64,000 nucleotides of DNA from Megalopta genalis (lineage: Eukaryota > Arthropoda > Insecta > Hymenoptera > Halictidae), in contig NW_027476324.1 of the NCBI RefSeq assembly GCF_051020955.1, positions 124,001 to 188,000 of the forward strand. The letters run 5' to 3'. A program made the translations under genes and the position numbers. Of this stretch, positions 1-13,267 are shown piece by piece. The number at the start of each line of letters is the position of its first letter. Positions within the stretch are counted from its first letter, which is position 1. Under the pieces are notes generated by a model. That model had not been told where the DNA came from. It was given only the letters and a program-made list of their open reading frames with translations, and did not search any database.

Positions 1-1310
1 CGAAGATAATCCTTCTACTTCGCATTGATTTGAAGCTAAATCATGTGTTTCGCATGGATTTGAATCTAACTCGTTTATTTCGCATGCTGTTGAAGCTAAA
101 TCATGTATATCACAAGTATTAGAAGCTAATCCATTTGTTTCGCATGGATTCGAAGGTAAGCCTTCTACTTCGCATTGATTTGAAGCTAAATCATGTGTTT
201 CGCATGGATTTGAATCTAACTCGTTTGTTTCGGATGCTGTTGAAGCTAAATCATGTATATCACAAGTATTTGAAGCTAAAACATTTGATTCGCATGGATT
301 TGAAGCTAAGCCTTCTACTTCGCATTGATTTGAAGCTATGTAATTTGTTTCGCTGGGATTTTTTGAAGCTAAGATCTCTACTTCGCATTGATTTCAAGCT
401 AAATCATTTGTTTCACATGGATTTGAAGCTAACTCGTTTGTTTCGCTTGCTTTTGAATGTAAATCATGTATATGACAAGTATTTGAAGCTAAACCATTTG
501 ATTCGCACGGATTTGAAGCCAAGCCTTCTACTTCGCATTGATTTGAGGCTAAATCATGTGTTTCGCATGGATTTAAAGCTAACACGTTTGTTTCGCTTGC
601 AGTTGAAGCTAAATCATGTATATCACAAGTATTTGAAGCTAAACCATTTGTTTCGCATGGATTTGAAAATCTGTCTTCTACTTCGCATTGATTTGAATCT
701 AAAACCAGTGTTTCGCATGGATTTGAAGCTAACTCGTTTGTTTCGCATGCAGATGAAGCTAAATCATGTATATCACAAGTATTTGAAGCAAAACCATTTG
801 TTTCTCGTGGATTCGAAGATCAGCCTTCTACTTCGCATTGATTTAAAGCTAAATCATGTGTTTCGCATGTATTTGAAGATAACTCGTTTGTTTCGCATGC
901 TGTTGAAGCTAAATCAAATGTATCACAAGTATTTGAAGCTAAACCATTTGTTTCGCATGGATACGAAGATAACCCTTCTACTTCGCATTGATTTGAAGCT
1001 AAATCATGTGTTTCGCATGGATTATAAGCTAACTTGTTTGTTTCGCATGCAGTTGAAGCTAAATCATGTATATCACAAGTATTTGAAGCTAAACCATTTG
1101 TTTCGCATGGATTCGAAGATAAGCCTTCTACTTCGCATTGATTTTAATCTAAATCATGTGTTTCGCATGGATTTGAAGCTAACTCGTTTGTTTCGGATGC
1201 TGTTGTAGCTAAATCATGTACATCACATGTATTTGAAGCTAAACCATTTGTATCGCATGGAATCGAATATAAGCCTCCTACTTCGTGTTGATTTGAAGCT
1301 AAATCATGTG
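1..1310. repeat. Duplicated block P, copy 1
   Basis: This 1.3-kb stretch recurs as a direct repeat at about 4504-5813, an offset of 4,503 bp, and contains one 33-bp monomer. Copies differ at a few bases, for example position 667 (GAAAAT versus GAAGAT). Similarity ends where this copy continues into the GTGTTCGCATTT variant and the other into GTGTTCCGCATGG. The left end is cut by the window edge, so the true length is unknown. Confidence 0.85.
353..385. repeat. 33-bp monomer variant with three extra bases (first of five)
   Basis: This monomer begins CTGGGATTTTTT and is 33 bp long because of three extra bases in the T run. It is followed by the unusual AAGATCTCTACTTCG end. Copies are at 3744-3776, 4856-4888, 6659-6691 and 8523-8555. 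The 3744 and 8523 copies have TTTAAGC where the others have TTGAAGC. The in-frame length change leaves the plus and minus open frames intact. I found it only in the first 9 kb, so it marks that part of the array. Confidence 0.9.
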
Positions 1311-1878
1311 TTCGCATTTATTTGAAACTAACTTGTTTTATTCGCGAGCAGTTGAAGCTAAATCAAGTGTATCACAAGTATTTGAAGCTAAACCATTTGC
1401 TTCGCATGGATTCGAAGATCAGCCTTCTACTTCGCATTGATTTGAAGCTAAATCATGTGTTCCGCATGGATTTTAAGCTAACTCGTTTGTTTCGCATGCA
1501 GTTGAAGCTAAATCATGTATATCACAAGTATTTGAAGCTAAACCATTTACCTCGCATGGATTCGAAGATCAGCCATCCACTTCGCATTAATTTGATGCTA
1601 AATCTTGTGTTTCGCATGGATTTGAAGCTGACTCGTTTGTTTCGCATGCTGTTGAAGCTAAATCATGTATATCACAAGTATTTGAAGCTAACCCATTTGT
1701 TTCGCATGGATTCGAAGATAAGCCTTCTACTTAGCATTGATTTTAATCTAAATCATGCGTTTCGCAAGGATTTGAAGCTAACTCGTTTGTTTCGCATGCA
1801 GTTGAAGCTGAATCATGTACATCACAAGTATTTGAAGCTAAACTATTCGTTTCGCATGGATTCGAAGTTAACTCGTTT
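1040..1878. repeat. 839-bp tandem duplication, copy 1
   Basis: This is the first of two directly adjacent copies of an 839-bp unit (28 monomers minus one base). The missing base lies in the GTGTTCGCATTT variant near 1,310. The unit ends in a hybrid E/B monomer at 1855-1884, and the junction between copies lies in or beside that hybrid. This fits an out-of-register exchange. Confidence 0.82.
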
Positions 1879-1884
1879 GTTTCG
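1855..1884. repeat. Hybrid E/B monomer (first of nine)
   Basis: The first half is monomer E (CATGGATTCGAAG) and the second half is monomer B (TTAACTCGTTTG). The end of E, all of A and the start of B are missing, a net loss of 60 bp, so the local unit is C-D-E/B at 90 bp. The same fusion is at 2694, 6209, 24417, 25107, 29578, 30268, 33269 and 38549 (each 30 bp). All share the GAAGTTAAC junction, so they very likely descend from one event spread by block duplication. Confidence 0.9.
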
Positions 1885-2717
1885 CATGCAGTTGAAGCTA
1901 AATCATGTATATCACAAGTATTTGAAGCTAAACCATTTGTTTCGCATGGATTCGAAGATAAGCCTTCTACTTCGCATTGATTTTAATCTAAATCATGTGT
2001 TTCGCATGGATTTGAAGCTAACTCGTTTGTTTCGGATGCTGTTGTAGCTAAATCATGTACATCACATGTATTTGAAGCTAAACCATTTGTATCGCATGGA
2101 ATCGAAGATAAGCCTCCTACTTCGTGTTGATTTGAAGCTAAATCATGTGTTCGCATTTATTTGAAACTAACTTGTTTTATTCGCGAGCAGTTGAAGCTAA
2201 ATCAAGTGTATCACAAGTATTTGAAGCTAAACCATTTGCTTCGCATGGATTCGAAGATCAGCCTTCTACTTCGCATTGATTTGAAGCTAAATCATGTGTT
2301 CCGCATGGATTTTAAGCTAACTCGTTTGTTTCGCATGCAGTTGAAGCTAAATCATGTATATCACAAGTATTTGAAGCTAAACCATTTACCTCGCATGGAT
2401 TCGAAGATCAGCCATCCACTTCGCATTAATTTGATGCTAAATCTTGTGTTTCGCATGGATTTGAAGCTGACTCGTTTGTTTCGCATGCTGTTGAAGCTAA
2501 ATCATGTATATCACAAGTATTTGAAGCTAACCCATTTGTTTCGCATGGATTCGAAGATAAGCCTTCTACTTAGCATTGATTTTAATCTAAATCATGCGTT
2601 TCGCAAGGATTTGAAGCTAACTCGTTTGTTTCGCATGCAGTTGAAGCTGAATCATGTACATCACAAGTATTTGAAGCTAAACTATTCGTTTCGCATGGAT
2701 TCGAAGTTAACTCGTTT
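1879..2717. repeat. 839-bp tandem duplication, copy 2
   Basis: This is the second adjacent copy of the 839-bp unit, with the same one-base deletion near 2,149 and the same hybrid E/B monomer at 2694-2723. Beyond it the sequence continues into the CACGTATATC variant of monomer C instead of repeating again. One base differs near 2,108 (GAAGAT here, GAATAT in copy 1 at about 1,269). Confidence 0.82.
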
Positions 2718-3690
2718 GTTTCGCATGCAGTTGAAGCTAAATCACGTATATCACAAGTATTTGCAGCTAAATCATTTGTTTCGCATGGATACGAAGATAA
2801 TCCTTCTACTTCGCATTGATTTGAAGCTAAATCATGTGTTTCGCATGGATTTGAATCTAACTCGTTTATTTCGCATGCTGTTGAAGCTAAATCATGTATA
2901 TCACAAGTATAAGAAGCTAATCCATTTGTTTCGCATGGATTCGAAGGTAAGCCTTCTACTTCGCATTGATTTGAAGCTAAATCATGTGTTTCGCATGGAT
3001 TTGAATCTAACTCGTTGGTTTCGGATGCTGTTGAAGCTAAATCATGTATATCACAAGTATTTGAAGCTAAAACGTTTGATTCGCATGGATTTGAAGCTAA
3101 GCCTTCTACTTCGCATTGATTTGAATCTAAAACCTTTGTTTCGCATGGATTTGAATCTAACTCGTTTATTTCGCATGCTGTTGAAGCTAAATCATGTATA
3201 TCACAAGTATAAGAAGCTAATCCATTTGTTTCGCATGGATTCGAAGGTAAACCTTCTACTTCGCATTGATTTTAATCTAAATCATGTGTTTCGCATGGAT
3301 TTGAAGCTAACTCGTTTGTTTCGCATGCAGTTGAAGCTAAATCATGTATATCACAAGTATTTGCAGCTAAACCATTTGTTTCGCATGGATACGAAGATAA
3401 GCCTTCTACTTCGCATTGATTTGAAGTTAAATCATGTGTTTCGCATGGATTTGAATATAACTCGTTTATTTCGCATGCTGTTGAAGCTAAATCATGTATA
3501 TCACAAGTATAAGAAGCTAATCCATTTGTTTAGCATGGATTCGAAGATAAGCCTTCTACTTCGCATTGATTTGAAGCTAAATCATGTGTTTCGCTTGGAT
3601 TTGAAGCTAACTCGTTTTTTTCGCTAGTAGTTGAAGCTAAATCATGCATATCACAAGTATTTGAAGCTAAACCATTTGTTTCGCATGGAT
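2296..3690. repeat. Duplicated block Q, short copy
   Basis: About 1.4 kb that recurs at 5811-7568. The offset is 3,515 bp on the left side and 3,878 bp on the right, so this copy lacks 363 bp relative to the other. That length equals eleven 30-bp monomers plus the 33-bp monomer. The missing segment would fall near 3,120, where this copy passes directly from a B-C-D-E run into the AAAACCTTTG variant. It ends shortly after a GCTAGTAGTTG landmark monomer at about 3,623. Confidence 0.82.
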
Positions 3691-4551
3691 TTGAAGCTAA
3701 GCCTTCTACTTCGCATTGATTTGAAGCTATGTAATTTGTTTCGCTGGGATTTTTTTAAGCTAAGATCTCTACTTCGCATTGATTTCAAGCTAAATCATTT
3801 GTTTAACATGGATTTGAAGCTAACTCGTTAGTTTCGCTTGCAGTTGAAGCTAAATCATGTATATCACAAGTATTTGAAGCTAAACCATTTGTTTCGCATG
3901 GATTTGAAGATCTGTCTTCTACTTCGCATTGATTTGAATCTAAAACCAGTGTTTCGCATGGATTTGAAGCTAACTCGTTTGTTTCGCATGCAGATGAAGC
4001 TAAATCATGTATATCACAAGTATTTGAAGCAAAACCATTTGTTTCTCGTGGATTCGAAGATCAGCCTTCTACTTCGCATTGATTTAAAGCTAAATCATGT
4101 GTTTCGCATGTATTTGAAGATAACTCGTTTGTTTCGCATGCTGTTGAAGCTAAATCAAATGTATCACAAGTATTTGAAGCTAAACCATTTGTTTCGCATG
4201 GATACGAAGAAAACCCTTCTACTTCGCATTGATTTGAAGCTAAATCATGTGTTTCGCATGGATTTGAAGCTAACTCGTTTGTTTCGCATGCTGTTGTAGC
4301 TAAATCATGTACATCACATGTATTTGAAGCTAAACCATTTGTATCGCATGGAATCGAAGATAAGCCTCCTACTTCGTATTGATTTGAAGCTAAATCATGT
4401 GTTCGCATTTATTTGAAACTAACTTGTTTGATTCGCGAGCAGTTGAAGCTAAATCAAGTGTATCACAAGTATTTGAAGCTAAACCATTTGCTTCGCATGG
4501 ATTCGAAGATCAGCCTTCTACTTCGCATTGATTTGAAGCTAAATCATGTGT
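3690..4551. repeat. Duplicated block R, copy 1
   Basis: About 860 bp matching 8469-9330 as a direct repeat at offset 4,779 bp. It contains the 33-bp monomer at 3744-3776 and the AACATGG variant nearby. Part of it is also shared with block P, from which it differs at diagnostic bases such as GAAGAAAAC near 4,207. Similarity ends at the TTTCGC versus TTCCGC difference near 4,552. Confidence 0.83.
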
Positions 4552-5813
4552 TTCGCATGGATTTGAATCTAACTCGTTTATTTCGCATGCTGTTGAAGCT
4601 AAATCATGTATATCACAAGTATTAGAAGCTAATCCATTTGTTTCGCATGGATTCGAAGGTAAGCCTTCTACTTCGCATTGATTTGAAGCTAAATCATGTG
4701 TTTCGCATGGATTTGAATCTAACTCGTTTGTTTCGGATGCTGTTGAAGCTAAATCATGTATATCACAAGTATTTGAAGCTAAAACATTTGATTCGCATGG
4801 ATTTGAAGCTAAGCCTTCTACTTCGCATTGATTTGAAGCTATGTAATTTGTTTCGCTGGGATTTTTTGAAGCTAAGATCTCTACTTCGCATTGATTTCAA
4901 GCTAAATCATTTGTTTCACATGGATTTGAAGCTAACTCGTTTGTTTCGCTTGCTTTTGAATGTAAATCATGTATATGACAAGTATTTGAAGCTAAACCAT
5001 TTGATTCGCACGGATTTGAAGCCAAGCCTTCTACTTCGCATTGATTTGAGGCTAAATCATGTGTTTCGCATGGATTTAAAGCTAACACGTTTGTTTCGCT
5101 TGCAGTTGAAGCTAAATCATGTATATCACAAGTATTTGAAGCTAAACCATTTGTTTCGCATGGATTTGAAGATCTGTCTTCTACTTCGCATTGATTTGAA
5201 TCTAAAACCAGTGTTTCGCATGGATTTGAAGCTAACTCGTTTGTTTCGCATGCAGATGAAGCTAAATCATGTATATCACAAGTATTTGAAGCAAAACCAT
5301 TTGTTTCTCGTGGATTCGAAGATCAGCCTTCTACTTCGCATTGATTTAAAGCTAAATCATGTGTTTCGCATGTATTTGAAGATAACTCGTTTGTTTCGCA
5401 TGCTGTTGAAGCTAAATCAAATGTATCACAAGTATTTGAAGCTAAACCATTTGTTTCGCATGGATACGAAGATAACCCTTCTACTTCGCATTGATTTGAA
5501 GCTAAATCATGTGTTTCGCATGGATTATAAGCTAACTCGTTTGTTTCGCATGCAGTTGAAGCTAAATCATGTATATCACAAGTATTTGAAGCTAAACCAT
5601 TTGTTTCGCATGGATTCGAAGATAAGCCTTCTACTTCGCATTGATTTTAATCTAAATCATGTGTTTCGCATGGATTTGAAGCTAACTCGTTTGTTTCGGA
5701 TGCTGTTGTAGCTAAATCATGTACATCACATGTATTTGAAGCTAAACCATTTGTATCGCATGGAATCGAAGATAAGCCTCCTACTTCGTGTTGATTTGAA
5801 GCTAAATCATGTG
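4504..5813. repeat. Duplicated block P, copy 2
   Basis: This is the second copy of the block at 1-1310. It includes the same 33-bp monomer (4856-4888) and the same order of variant monomers. The first tens of bases differ because the junction with the preceding block (about 4,500) falls inside an E monomer. It carries the recurrent plus-frame stop in the TTGTAGC variant of monomer C near 5,708, as in copy 1. Confidence 0.85.
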
Positions 5814-7568
5814 TTCCGCATGGATTTTAAGCTAACTCGTTTGTTTCGCATGCAGTTGAAGCTAAATCATGTATATCACAAGTATTTGAAGCTAAACCAT
5901 TTACCTCGCATGGATTCGAAGATCAGCCATCCACTTCGCATTAATTTGATGCTAAATCTTGTGTTTCGCATGGATTTGAAGCTGACTCGTTTGTTTCGCA
6001 TGCTGTTGAAGCTAAATCATGTATATCACAAGTATTTGAAGCTAACCCATTTGTTTCGCATGGATTCGAAGATAAGCCTTCTACTTAGCATTGATTTTAA
6101 TCTAAATCATGCGTTTCGCAAGGATTTGAAGCTAACTCGTTTGTTTCGCATGCAGTTGAAGCTGAATCATGTACATCACAAGTATTTGAAGCTAAACTAT
6201 TCGTTTCGCATGGATTCGAAGTTAACTCGTTTGTTTCGCATGCAGTTGAAGCTAAATCACGTATATCACAAGTATTTGCAGCTAAATCATTTGTTTCGCA
6301 TGGATACGAAGATAATCCTTCTACTTCGCATTGATTTGAAGCTAAATCATGTGTTTCGCATGGATTTGAATCTAACTCGTTTATTTCGCATGCTGTTGAA
6401 GCTAAATCATGTATATCACAAGTATAAGAAGCTAATCCATTTGTTTCGCATGGATTCGAAGGTAAGCCTTCTACTTCGCATTGATTTGAAGCTAAATCAT
6501 GTGTTTCGCATGGATTTGAATCTAACTCGTTGGTTTCGGATGCTGTTGAAGCTAAATCATGTATATCACAAGTATTTGAAGCTAAAACGTTTGATTCGCA
6601 TGGATTTGAAGCTAAGCCTTCTACTTCGCATTGATTTGAAGCTATGTAATTTGTTTCGCTGGGATTTTTTGAAGCTAAGATCTCTACTTCGCATTGATTT
6701 CAAGCTAAATCATTTGTTTCACATGGATTTGAAGCTAACTCGTTTGTTTCGCTTGCTTTTGAATGTAAATCATGTATATGACAAGTATTTGAAACTAAAC
6801 CATTTGATTCGCACGGATTTGAAGCCAAGCCTTCTACTTCGCATTGATTTGAGGCTAAATCATGTGTTTCGCATGGATTTAAAGCTAACTTGTTTGTTTC
6901 GCTTGCAGTTGAAGCTAAATCATGTATATCACAAGTATTTGAAGCTAAACCATTTCTTTCGCATGGATTTGAAGATCTGTCTTCTACTTCGCATTGATTT
7001 GAATCTAAAACCTTTGTTTCGCATGGATTTGAATCTAACTCGTTTATTTCGCATGCTGTTGAAGCTAAATCATGTATATCACAAGTATAAGAAGCTAATC
7101 CATTTGTTTCGCATGGATTCGAAGGTAAACCTTCTACTTCGCATTGATTTTAATCTAAATCATGTGTTTCGCATGGATTTGAAGCTAACTCGTTTGTTTC
7201 GCATGCAGTTGAAGCTAAATCATGTATATCACAAGTATTTGCAGCTAAACCATTTGTTTCGCATGGATACGAAGATAAGCCTTCTACTTCGCATTGATTT
7301 GAAGTTAAATCATGTGTTTCGCATGGATTTGAATATAACTCGTTTATTTCGCATGCTGTTGAAGCTAAATCATGTATATCACAAGTATAAGAAGCTAATC
7401 CATTTGTTTAGCATGGATTCGAAGATAAGCCTTCTACTTCGCATTGATTTGAAGCTAAATCATGTGTTTCGCTTGGATTTGAAGCTAACTCGTTTTTTTC
7501 GCTAGTAGTTGAAGCTAAATCATGCATATCACAAGTATTTGAAGCTAAACCATTTGTTTCGCATGGAT
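5811..7568. repeat. Duplicated block Q, long copy
   Basis: This copy matches 2296-3690 on both sides of an extra 363-bp segment (about 6,640-7,003) that contains the 33-bp monomer at 6659-6691. The extra segment also matches the corresponding part of block P (4,840-5,200), so the long copy is a mosaic of P and Q. It carries the same hybrid E/B monomer (6209-6238) and ends after a GCTAGTAGTTG monomer near 7,501. Confidence 0.82.
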
Positions 7569-8468
7569 TCGAAGATAAGCCTTCTACTTCGCATTGATTT
7601 TAATATAAATCATGTGTTTCGCATGGATTTGAAGCTAACTCGTTTGTTTCGCATGCAGTTGAAGCTGAATCATGTATATCACAAGTATTTGAAGCTAAAC
7701 TATTCGTTTCGCATGGATTCGAAGATAAGCCTTCTACTTCGCTTTGATTTGAAGCTAAATCATGTGTTTCGCATGGATTATAAGCTAACTCGTTTGTTTC
7801 GCATGCAGTTGAAGCTGAATCATGTATATCACAAGTATTTGAAGCTAATCTATTCGTTTCGCATGGATACGAAGATCAGCCTTCTATTTCGCATTGATTA
7901 GATGCTAAATCATGTGTTTCGCATGGGTTTGAAGCTATCTAGTTTGTTTCGCCTGCATTTGAAGCTATATCACTTATATTCCCAAGTATGTGAAGCTAAT
8001 TCATTCGTTTCGCATGGATTTGAAGCTAAGCCGTCAACTTAGCGTTGACTTGATGATAAATCATGTTTTTCGGTTGGACTTGAAGCTAACTCGTTTGTTT
8101 CGCATGCTGTTGAAGCTAAGTCATGTATATCACAAGTATTTGAAGCTAAACCAATTGTTCGCATGGATTCGAAGATTAGCCTTCTACTTCGCATTGATTT
8201 TAATCTAAATCATATGTTTCGCATGGATTTGAAGCTAACTCGTTTGTTTCGCATGCTGTTGAAGATAAATCAAGTGTATCACAAGTATTTGAAGCCAAAC
8301 CATTTGCTTCGCATGGATTCGAAGATCAGCCTTCTACTTCGCATTGATTAGGTGATAAATCATACGTTTCGCATGGATTTGATGCTAACTCGTTTTTTTT
8401 GGCATGCAGTTGAAGCTAAATCATGTATATCACAAGTATTTGAAGCTAAAACATTTGATTCGCATGGA

Positions 8469-9330
8469 TTTGAAGCTAAGCCTTCTACTTCGCATTGATT
8501 TGAAGCTATGTAATTTGTTTCGCTGGGATTTTTTTAAGCTAAGATCTCTACTTCGCATTGATTTCAAGCTAAATCATTTGTTTAACATGGATTTGAAGCT
8601 AACTCGTTAGTTTCGCTTGCAGTTGAAGCTAAATCATGTATATCACAAGTATTTGAAGCTAAACCATTTGTTTCGCATGGATTTGAAGATCTGTCTTCTA
8701 CTTCGCATTGATTTGAATCTAAAACCAGTGTTTCGCATGGATTTGAAGCTAACTCGTTTGTTTCGCATGCAGATGAAGCTAAATCATGTATATCACAAGT
8801 ATTTGAAGCAAAACCATTTGTTTCTCGTGGATTCGAAGATCAGCCTTCTACTTCGCATTGATTTAAAGCTAAATCATGTGTTTCGCATGTATTTGAAGAT
8901 AACTCGTTTGTTTCGCATGCTGTTGAAGCTAAATCAAATGTATCACAAGTATTTGAAGCTAAACCATTTGTTTCGCATGGATACGAAGAAAACCCTTCTA
9001 CTTCGCATTGATTTGAAGCTAAATCATGTGTTTCGCATGGATTTGAAGCTAACTCGTTTGTTTCGCATGCTGTTGTAGCTAAATCATGTACATCACATGT
9101 ATTTGAAGCTAAACCATTTGTATCGCATGGAATCGAAGATAAGCCTCCTACTTCGTATTGATTTGAAGCTAAATCATGTGTTCGCATTTATTTGAAACTA
9201 ACTTGTTTGATTCGCGAGCAGTTGAAGCTAAATCAAGTGTATCACAAGTATTTGAAGCTAAACCATTTGCTTCGCATGGATTCGAAGATCAGCCTTCTAC
9301 TTCGCATTGATTTGAAGCTAAATCATGTGT
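8469..9330. repeat. Duplicated block R, copy 2
   Basis: This is the second copy of 3690-4551. I saw no differences in the stretches compared line by line. It is preceded by a region (7,900-8,460) with unusual monomers, including GCCTGCATTTG near 7,951, CCCAAGTATGTG near 7,981, one single-base loss near 8,157 and a run of eight T near 8,393. That region looks older or more decayed than its neighbours. Confidence 0.83.
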
Positions 9331-10999
9331 TCCGCATGGATTTTAAGCTAACTCGTTTGTTTCGCATGCAGTTGTATCTAAATCATGTATATCACAAGTA
9401 TTTGAAGCTAAACCATTTGTTTCGCATGGATTCGAATATAAGCCTTCTACTTCGCATTGATTTGAGGCTAAATCATGTGATTCGCTTGGTTTCGAAGCTA
9501 ACTCGTTTTTTTCGCATGCAGTTGAATCTAAATCATGTATATCACAAGTATTTGAAGCTAAATCATGTGTTTCGCATGGATTATAAGCTAACTCGTTTGT
9601 TTCGCATGCTGTTGAAGCTAAATCATGTATATCACAAGTATTTGAAGCTAAACCATTTGTTACGCATGGATTCGAAGATCAGCCTTCTACTTAGCATTGA
9701 TTTGATGCTAAATCATATGTTTCGCATGGATTTGAAGCTAACTCGTTTGTTTCGCATGCTGTTGAAGCTAAATCATGTATATCACGAGTATTTGAAGCTA
9801 AACTATTTGTATCGGATGGGATCGAAGATAAGCCTCCTACTTCGCATTGATTTGAAGCTAAATCATGTGTTTCGCATGGATTTGAAGCTAACTCGTTTGT
9901 TTCGCATGCTGTTGAAGCTAAATCATATATATCACTAGTATTTGAAGCTAAACCATTTGTTTCGCATTTATTCGAAGCTAAGCCTTCTACTTCGCATTGA
10001 TTTGAGGCTAAATCATGTGTTTCGCTTGGTTATGAAGCTAACTCGTTTTTTTCGCATGCAGTTGTAGCTAAATCATGTATATCACAAGTATTTGAAGCTA
10101 AACCATTTGTTTAGCATGGATTCGAAGATAAGCCTTCTACTTCGCATTGATTTGATGATAAATCATGTGTTTCGCATGGATTTGAAGCTAGCTCGTTTGT
10201 TTCGCATGCTGTTGAAGCTAAATCATGTATATCACAAGTATTTGAAGCTAAACCATTTGTATCGCATGGGATCGAAGATAAGCCTCCTACTTCGCATTGA
10301 TTTGAAGCTAAATCATGTGTTCGCATGGATTTGAAGCTAACTTGTTTGATTCGCGAGCAGTTGAAGCTAAATCAAGTGTATCACAAGTATTTGAAGCTAA
10401 ACCATTTGTTTCGCATGGATACGAAGATAACCCTTCTACTTCGCATTGATTTGAAGCTAAATCATGTGTTTCGCATGGATTATAAGCTAACTCGTTTGTT
10501 TCGCATGCAGTTGAAGCTAAATCATGTATATCACAAGTATTTGAAGCTAAACCATTTGTTTCGCATGGATTCGAAGATAAGCCTTCTACTTCGCATTGAT
10601 TTTAATCTAAATCATGTGTTTCGCATGGATTTGAAGCTAACTCGTTTGTTTCGCATGCTGTTGTAGCTAAATCATGTACATCACATGTATTTGAAGCTAA
10701 ACCATTTGTATCGCATGGAATCGAAGATAAGCCTCCTACTTCGCATTGATTTGAAGCTAAATCATGTGTTCGCATTTATTTGAAACTAACTTGTTTGATT
10801 CGCGAGCAGTTGAAGCTAAATCAAGTGTATCACAAGTATTTGAAGCTAAACCATTTGCTTCGCATGGATTCGAAGATCAGCCTTCTACTTCGCATTGATT
10901 TGAAGCTAAATCATCTGTTCCGCATGGATTTTAAGCTAACTCGTTTGTTTCGCATGCAGTTGAAGCTAAATCATGTATATCACAAGTATTTGCAGCTAA

Positions 11000-11310
11000 A
11001 TCATTTGTTTCGCATGGATACGAAGATAATCCTTCTACTTCGCATTGATTTGAAGCTAAATCATGTGTTTCGCATGGATTTGAATCTAACTCGTTTATTT
11101 CGCATGCTGTTGAAGCTAAATCATGTATATCACAAGTATAAGAAGCTAATCCATTTGTTTCGCATAGATTCGAAGGTAAGCCTTCTACTTCGCATTGATT
11201 TTAATCTAAATCATGTGTTTCGCATGGATTTGAAGCTAACTCGTTTTTTTGCATGCTGTTGAAGCTAAATCATGTATATCACAAGTATTTGAAGCTAAAC
11301 CATTTGCTTC
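11000..11310. repeat. 509-bp-offset duplication, copy 1
   Basis: About 310 bp that recurs 509 bp downstream (17 monomers minus one base). It holds the TCGTTTTTTTGCATG variant of the B/C junction with one base deleted near 11,250. That deletion ends the plus open frame with an FACC tail in both copies. The duplication therefore postdates the deletion. Confidence 0.8.
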
Positions 11311-11508
11311 GCATGGATTCGAAGATCAGCCTTCTACTTCGCATTGATTTGAAGCTAAATCATTTGTTTCGCATGGATTCGAAGATAAGCCTTCCTCTTC
11401 GCATTGATTTTAATCTAAATCATGTGTTTCGCAAGGATTTTAAGCTAACTCATTTGTTTCGGAAGCTGTTGAAGCTAAATCATGTATATCACAAGTATTT
11501 GAAGCTAT

Positions 11509-11819
11509 ATCATTTGTTTCGCATGGATACGAAGATAATCCTTCTACTTCGCATTGATTTGAAGCTAAATCATGTGTTTCGCATGGATTTGAATCTAACT
11601 CGTTTATTTCGCATGCTGTTGAAGCTAAATCATGTATATCACAAGTATAAGAAGCTAATCCATTTGTTTCGCATAGATTCGAAGGTAAGCCTTCTACTTC
11701 GCATTGATTTTAATCTAAATCATGTGTTTCGCATGGATTTGAAGCTAACTCGTTTTTTTGCATGCTGTTGAAGCTAAATCATGCATATCACAAGTATTTG
11801 AAGCTAAACCATTTGGTTC
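11509..11819. repeat. 509-bp-offset duplication, copy 2
   Basis: Second copy of 11000-11310, with the same single-base deletion near 11,759. Differences include CATGCATATC near 11,782 in place of CATGTATATC, and it runs on into a GGTTCGCATTTATTCG variant not found after copy 1. Confidence 0.8.
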
Positions 11820-13267
11820 GCATTTATTCGAAGCTAAGCCATCTACTTCGCATTGATTTGAGGCTAAATCATGTGTTTCCCTTGGTTTTGAAGCTAACTC
11901 GTTTTTTTCGCATGCAGTTGTAGCTAAATCATGTATATCACAAGTATTTGAAGCTAAACCATTTGTTTCGCATGGATTCGAAGATAAGCCTTCTACTTCG
12001 CATTGATTTTAATCTAAATCATGTGTTTCGCATGGATTTGAAGCTAACTCGTTTGTTTCGCATGCAGTTGAAGCTGAATCATGTATATCACAAGTATTTG
12101 AAGCTAAACTATTCGTTTCGCATGAATTCGAAGATAAGCCTTCCACTTCGCATTAATTTGAAGATAAATCATGTGTTTCGCTTGGATTTGAATATAACTC
12201 ATTTGTTTCGCATGCTGTTGAAGCTAAATCATGTATATCACATGTATTTGAAGCTAAACCATTTGCTTCGCATGGATTCGAAGATCAGCCTTCTACTTCG
12301 CATTGTTTTGAAGCTAAATCATGTGTTCCGCATGGATTTTAAGCTAACTCGTTTGTTTCGCATGCAGTTGAAGCTAAATCATGTATATCACAAGTATTTG
12401 ACGCTAAACCATTTGTTTCGCATGGATTCGAAGATAAACCTTCTACTTCGCATTGATTTTAATCTAAATCATGTGTTTCGCATGGATTTGAAGCTAACTC
12501 GTTTGTTTCGCATGCAGTTGAAGCTGAATCATGTATATCACAAGTATTTGATGCTAAACTATTCGTTTCGCATGGATTCGAAGATAAGCCTTCTACTTCG
12601 CATTGATTTGATGCTAAATCATGTGTTTCGCATGGATTTGAAGCTAGCTCGTTTGTTTCGCATGCTGTTGAAGCTAAATAATGTATATAACAAGTATTTG
12701 AAGCTAAACCATTTGTATCGCATGGGATCGAAGATAAGCCTCCTACTTCGCATTGATTTGAAGCTAAATCATGTGTTTCGCATGGATTTGAAGCTAACTC
12801 GTTTGTTTCGCATGCTGTTGAAGCTAAATCATGCATATCACAAGTATTTGAAGCTAAACCATTTGTTACGCATGGATTCGAAGATCAGCCTTCTACTTCG
12901 CATTGATTTGAAGCTAAATCATGTGTTTCGCATGGATTATAAGCTAACTCGTTTGTTTCGCATGCAGTTGAAGCTAAATCATGTATATCACAAGTATTTG
13001 CAGCTAAACCATTTGTTTCGCATGGATACGAAGATAAGCCTTCTACTTCGCATTGATTTGAAGTTAAATCATGTGTTTCGCATGGATTTGAATCTAACTG
13101 GTTTATTTCGCATGCTGTTGAAGCTAAATCATGTATATCACAAGTATAAGAAGCTAATCCATTTGTTTCGCATGGATTCGAAGATAAGCCTTCTACTTCG
13201 CATTGATTTGAAGCTAAATCATGTGTTTCGCTTGGATTTGAAGCTAACTCGTTTTTTTCGCTAGTAG

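Noticed and set aside
353..8555. GCTGGGATTTTTT monomer as a terminator or promoter element
   Set aside because: The T run is not preceded by a stable hairpin and there is no gene beside it. It is better explained as a variant monomer spread by duplication.
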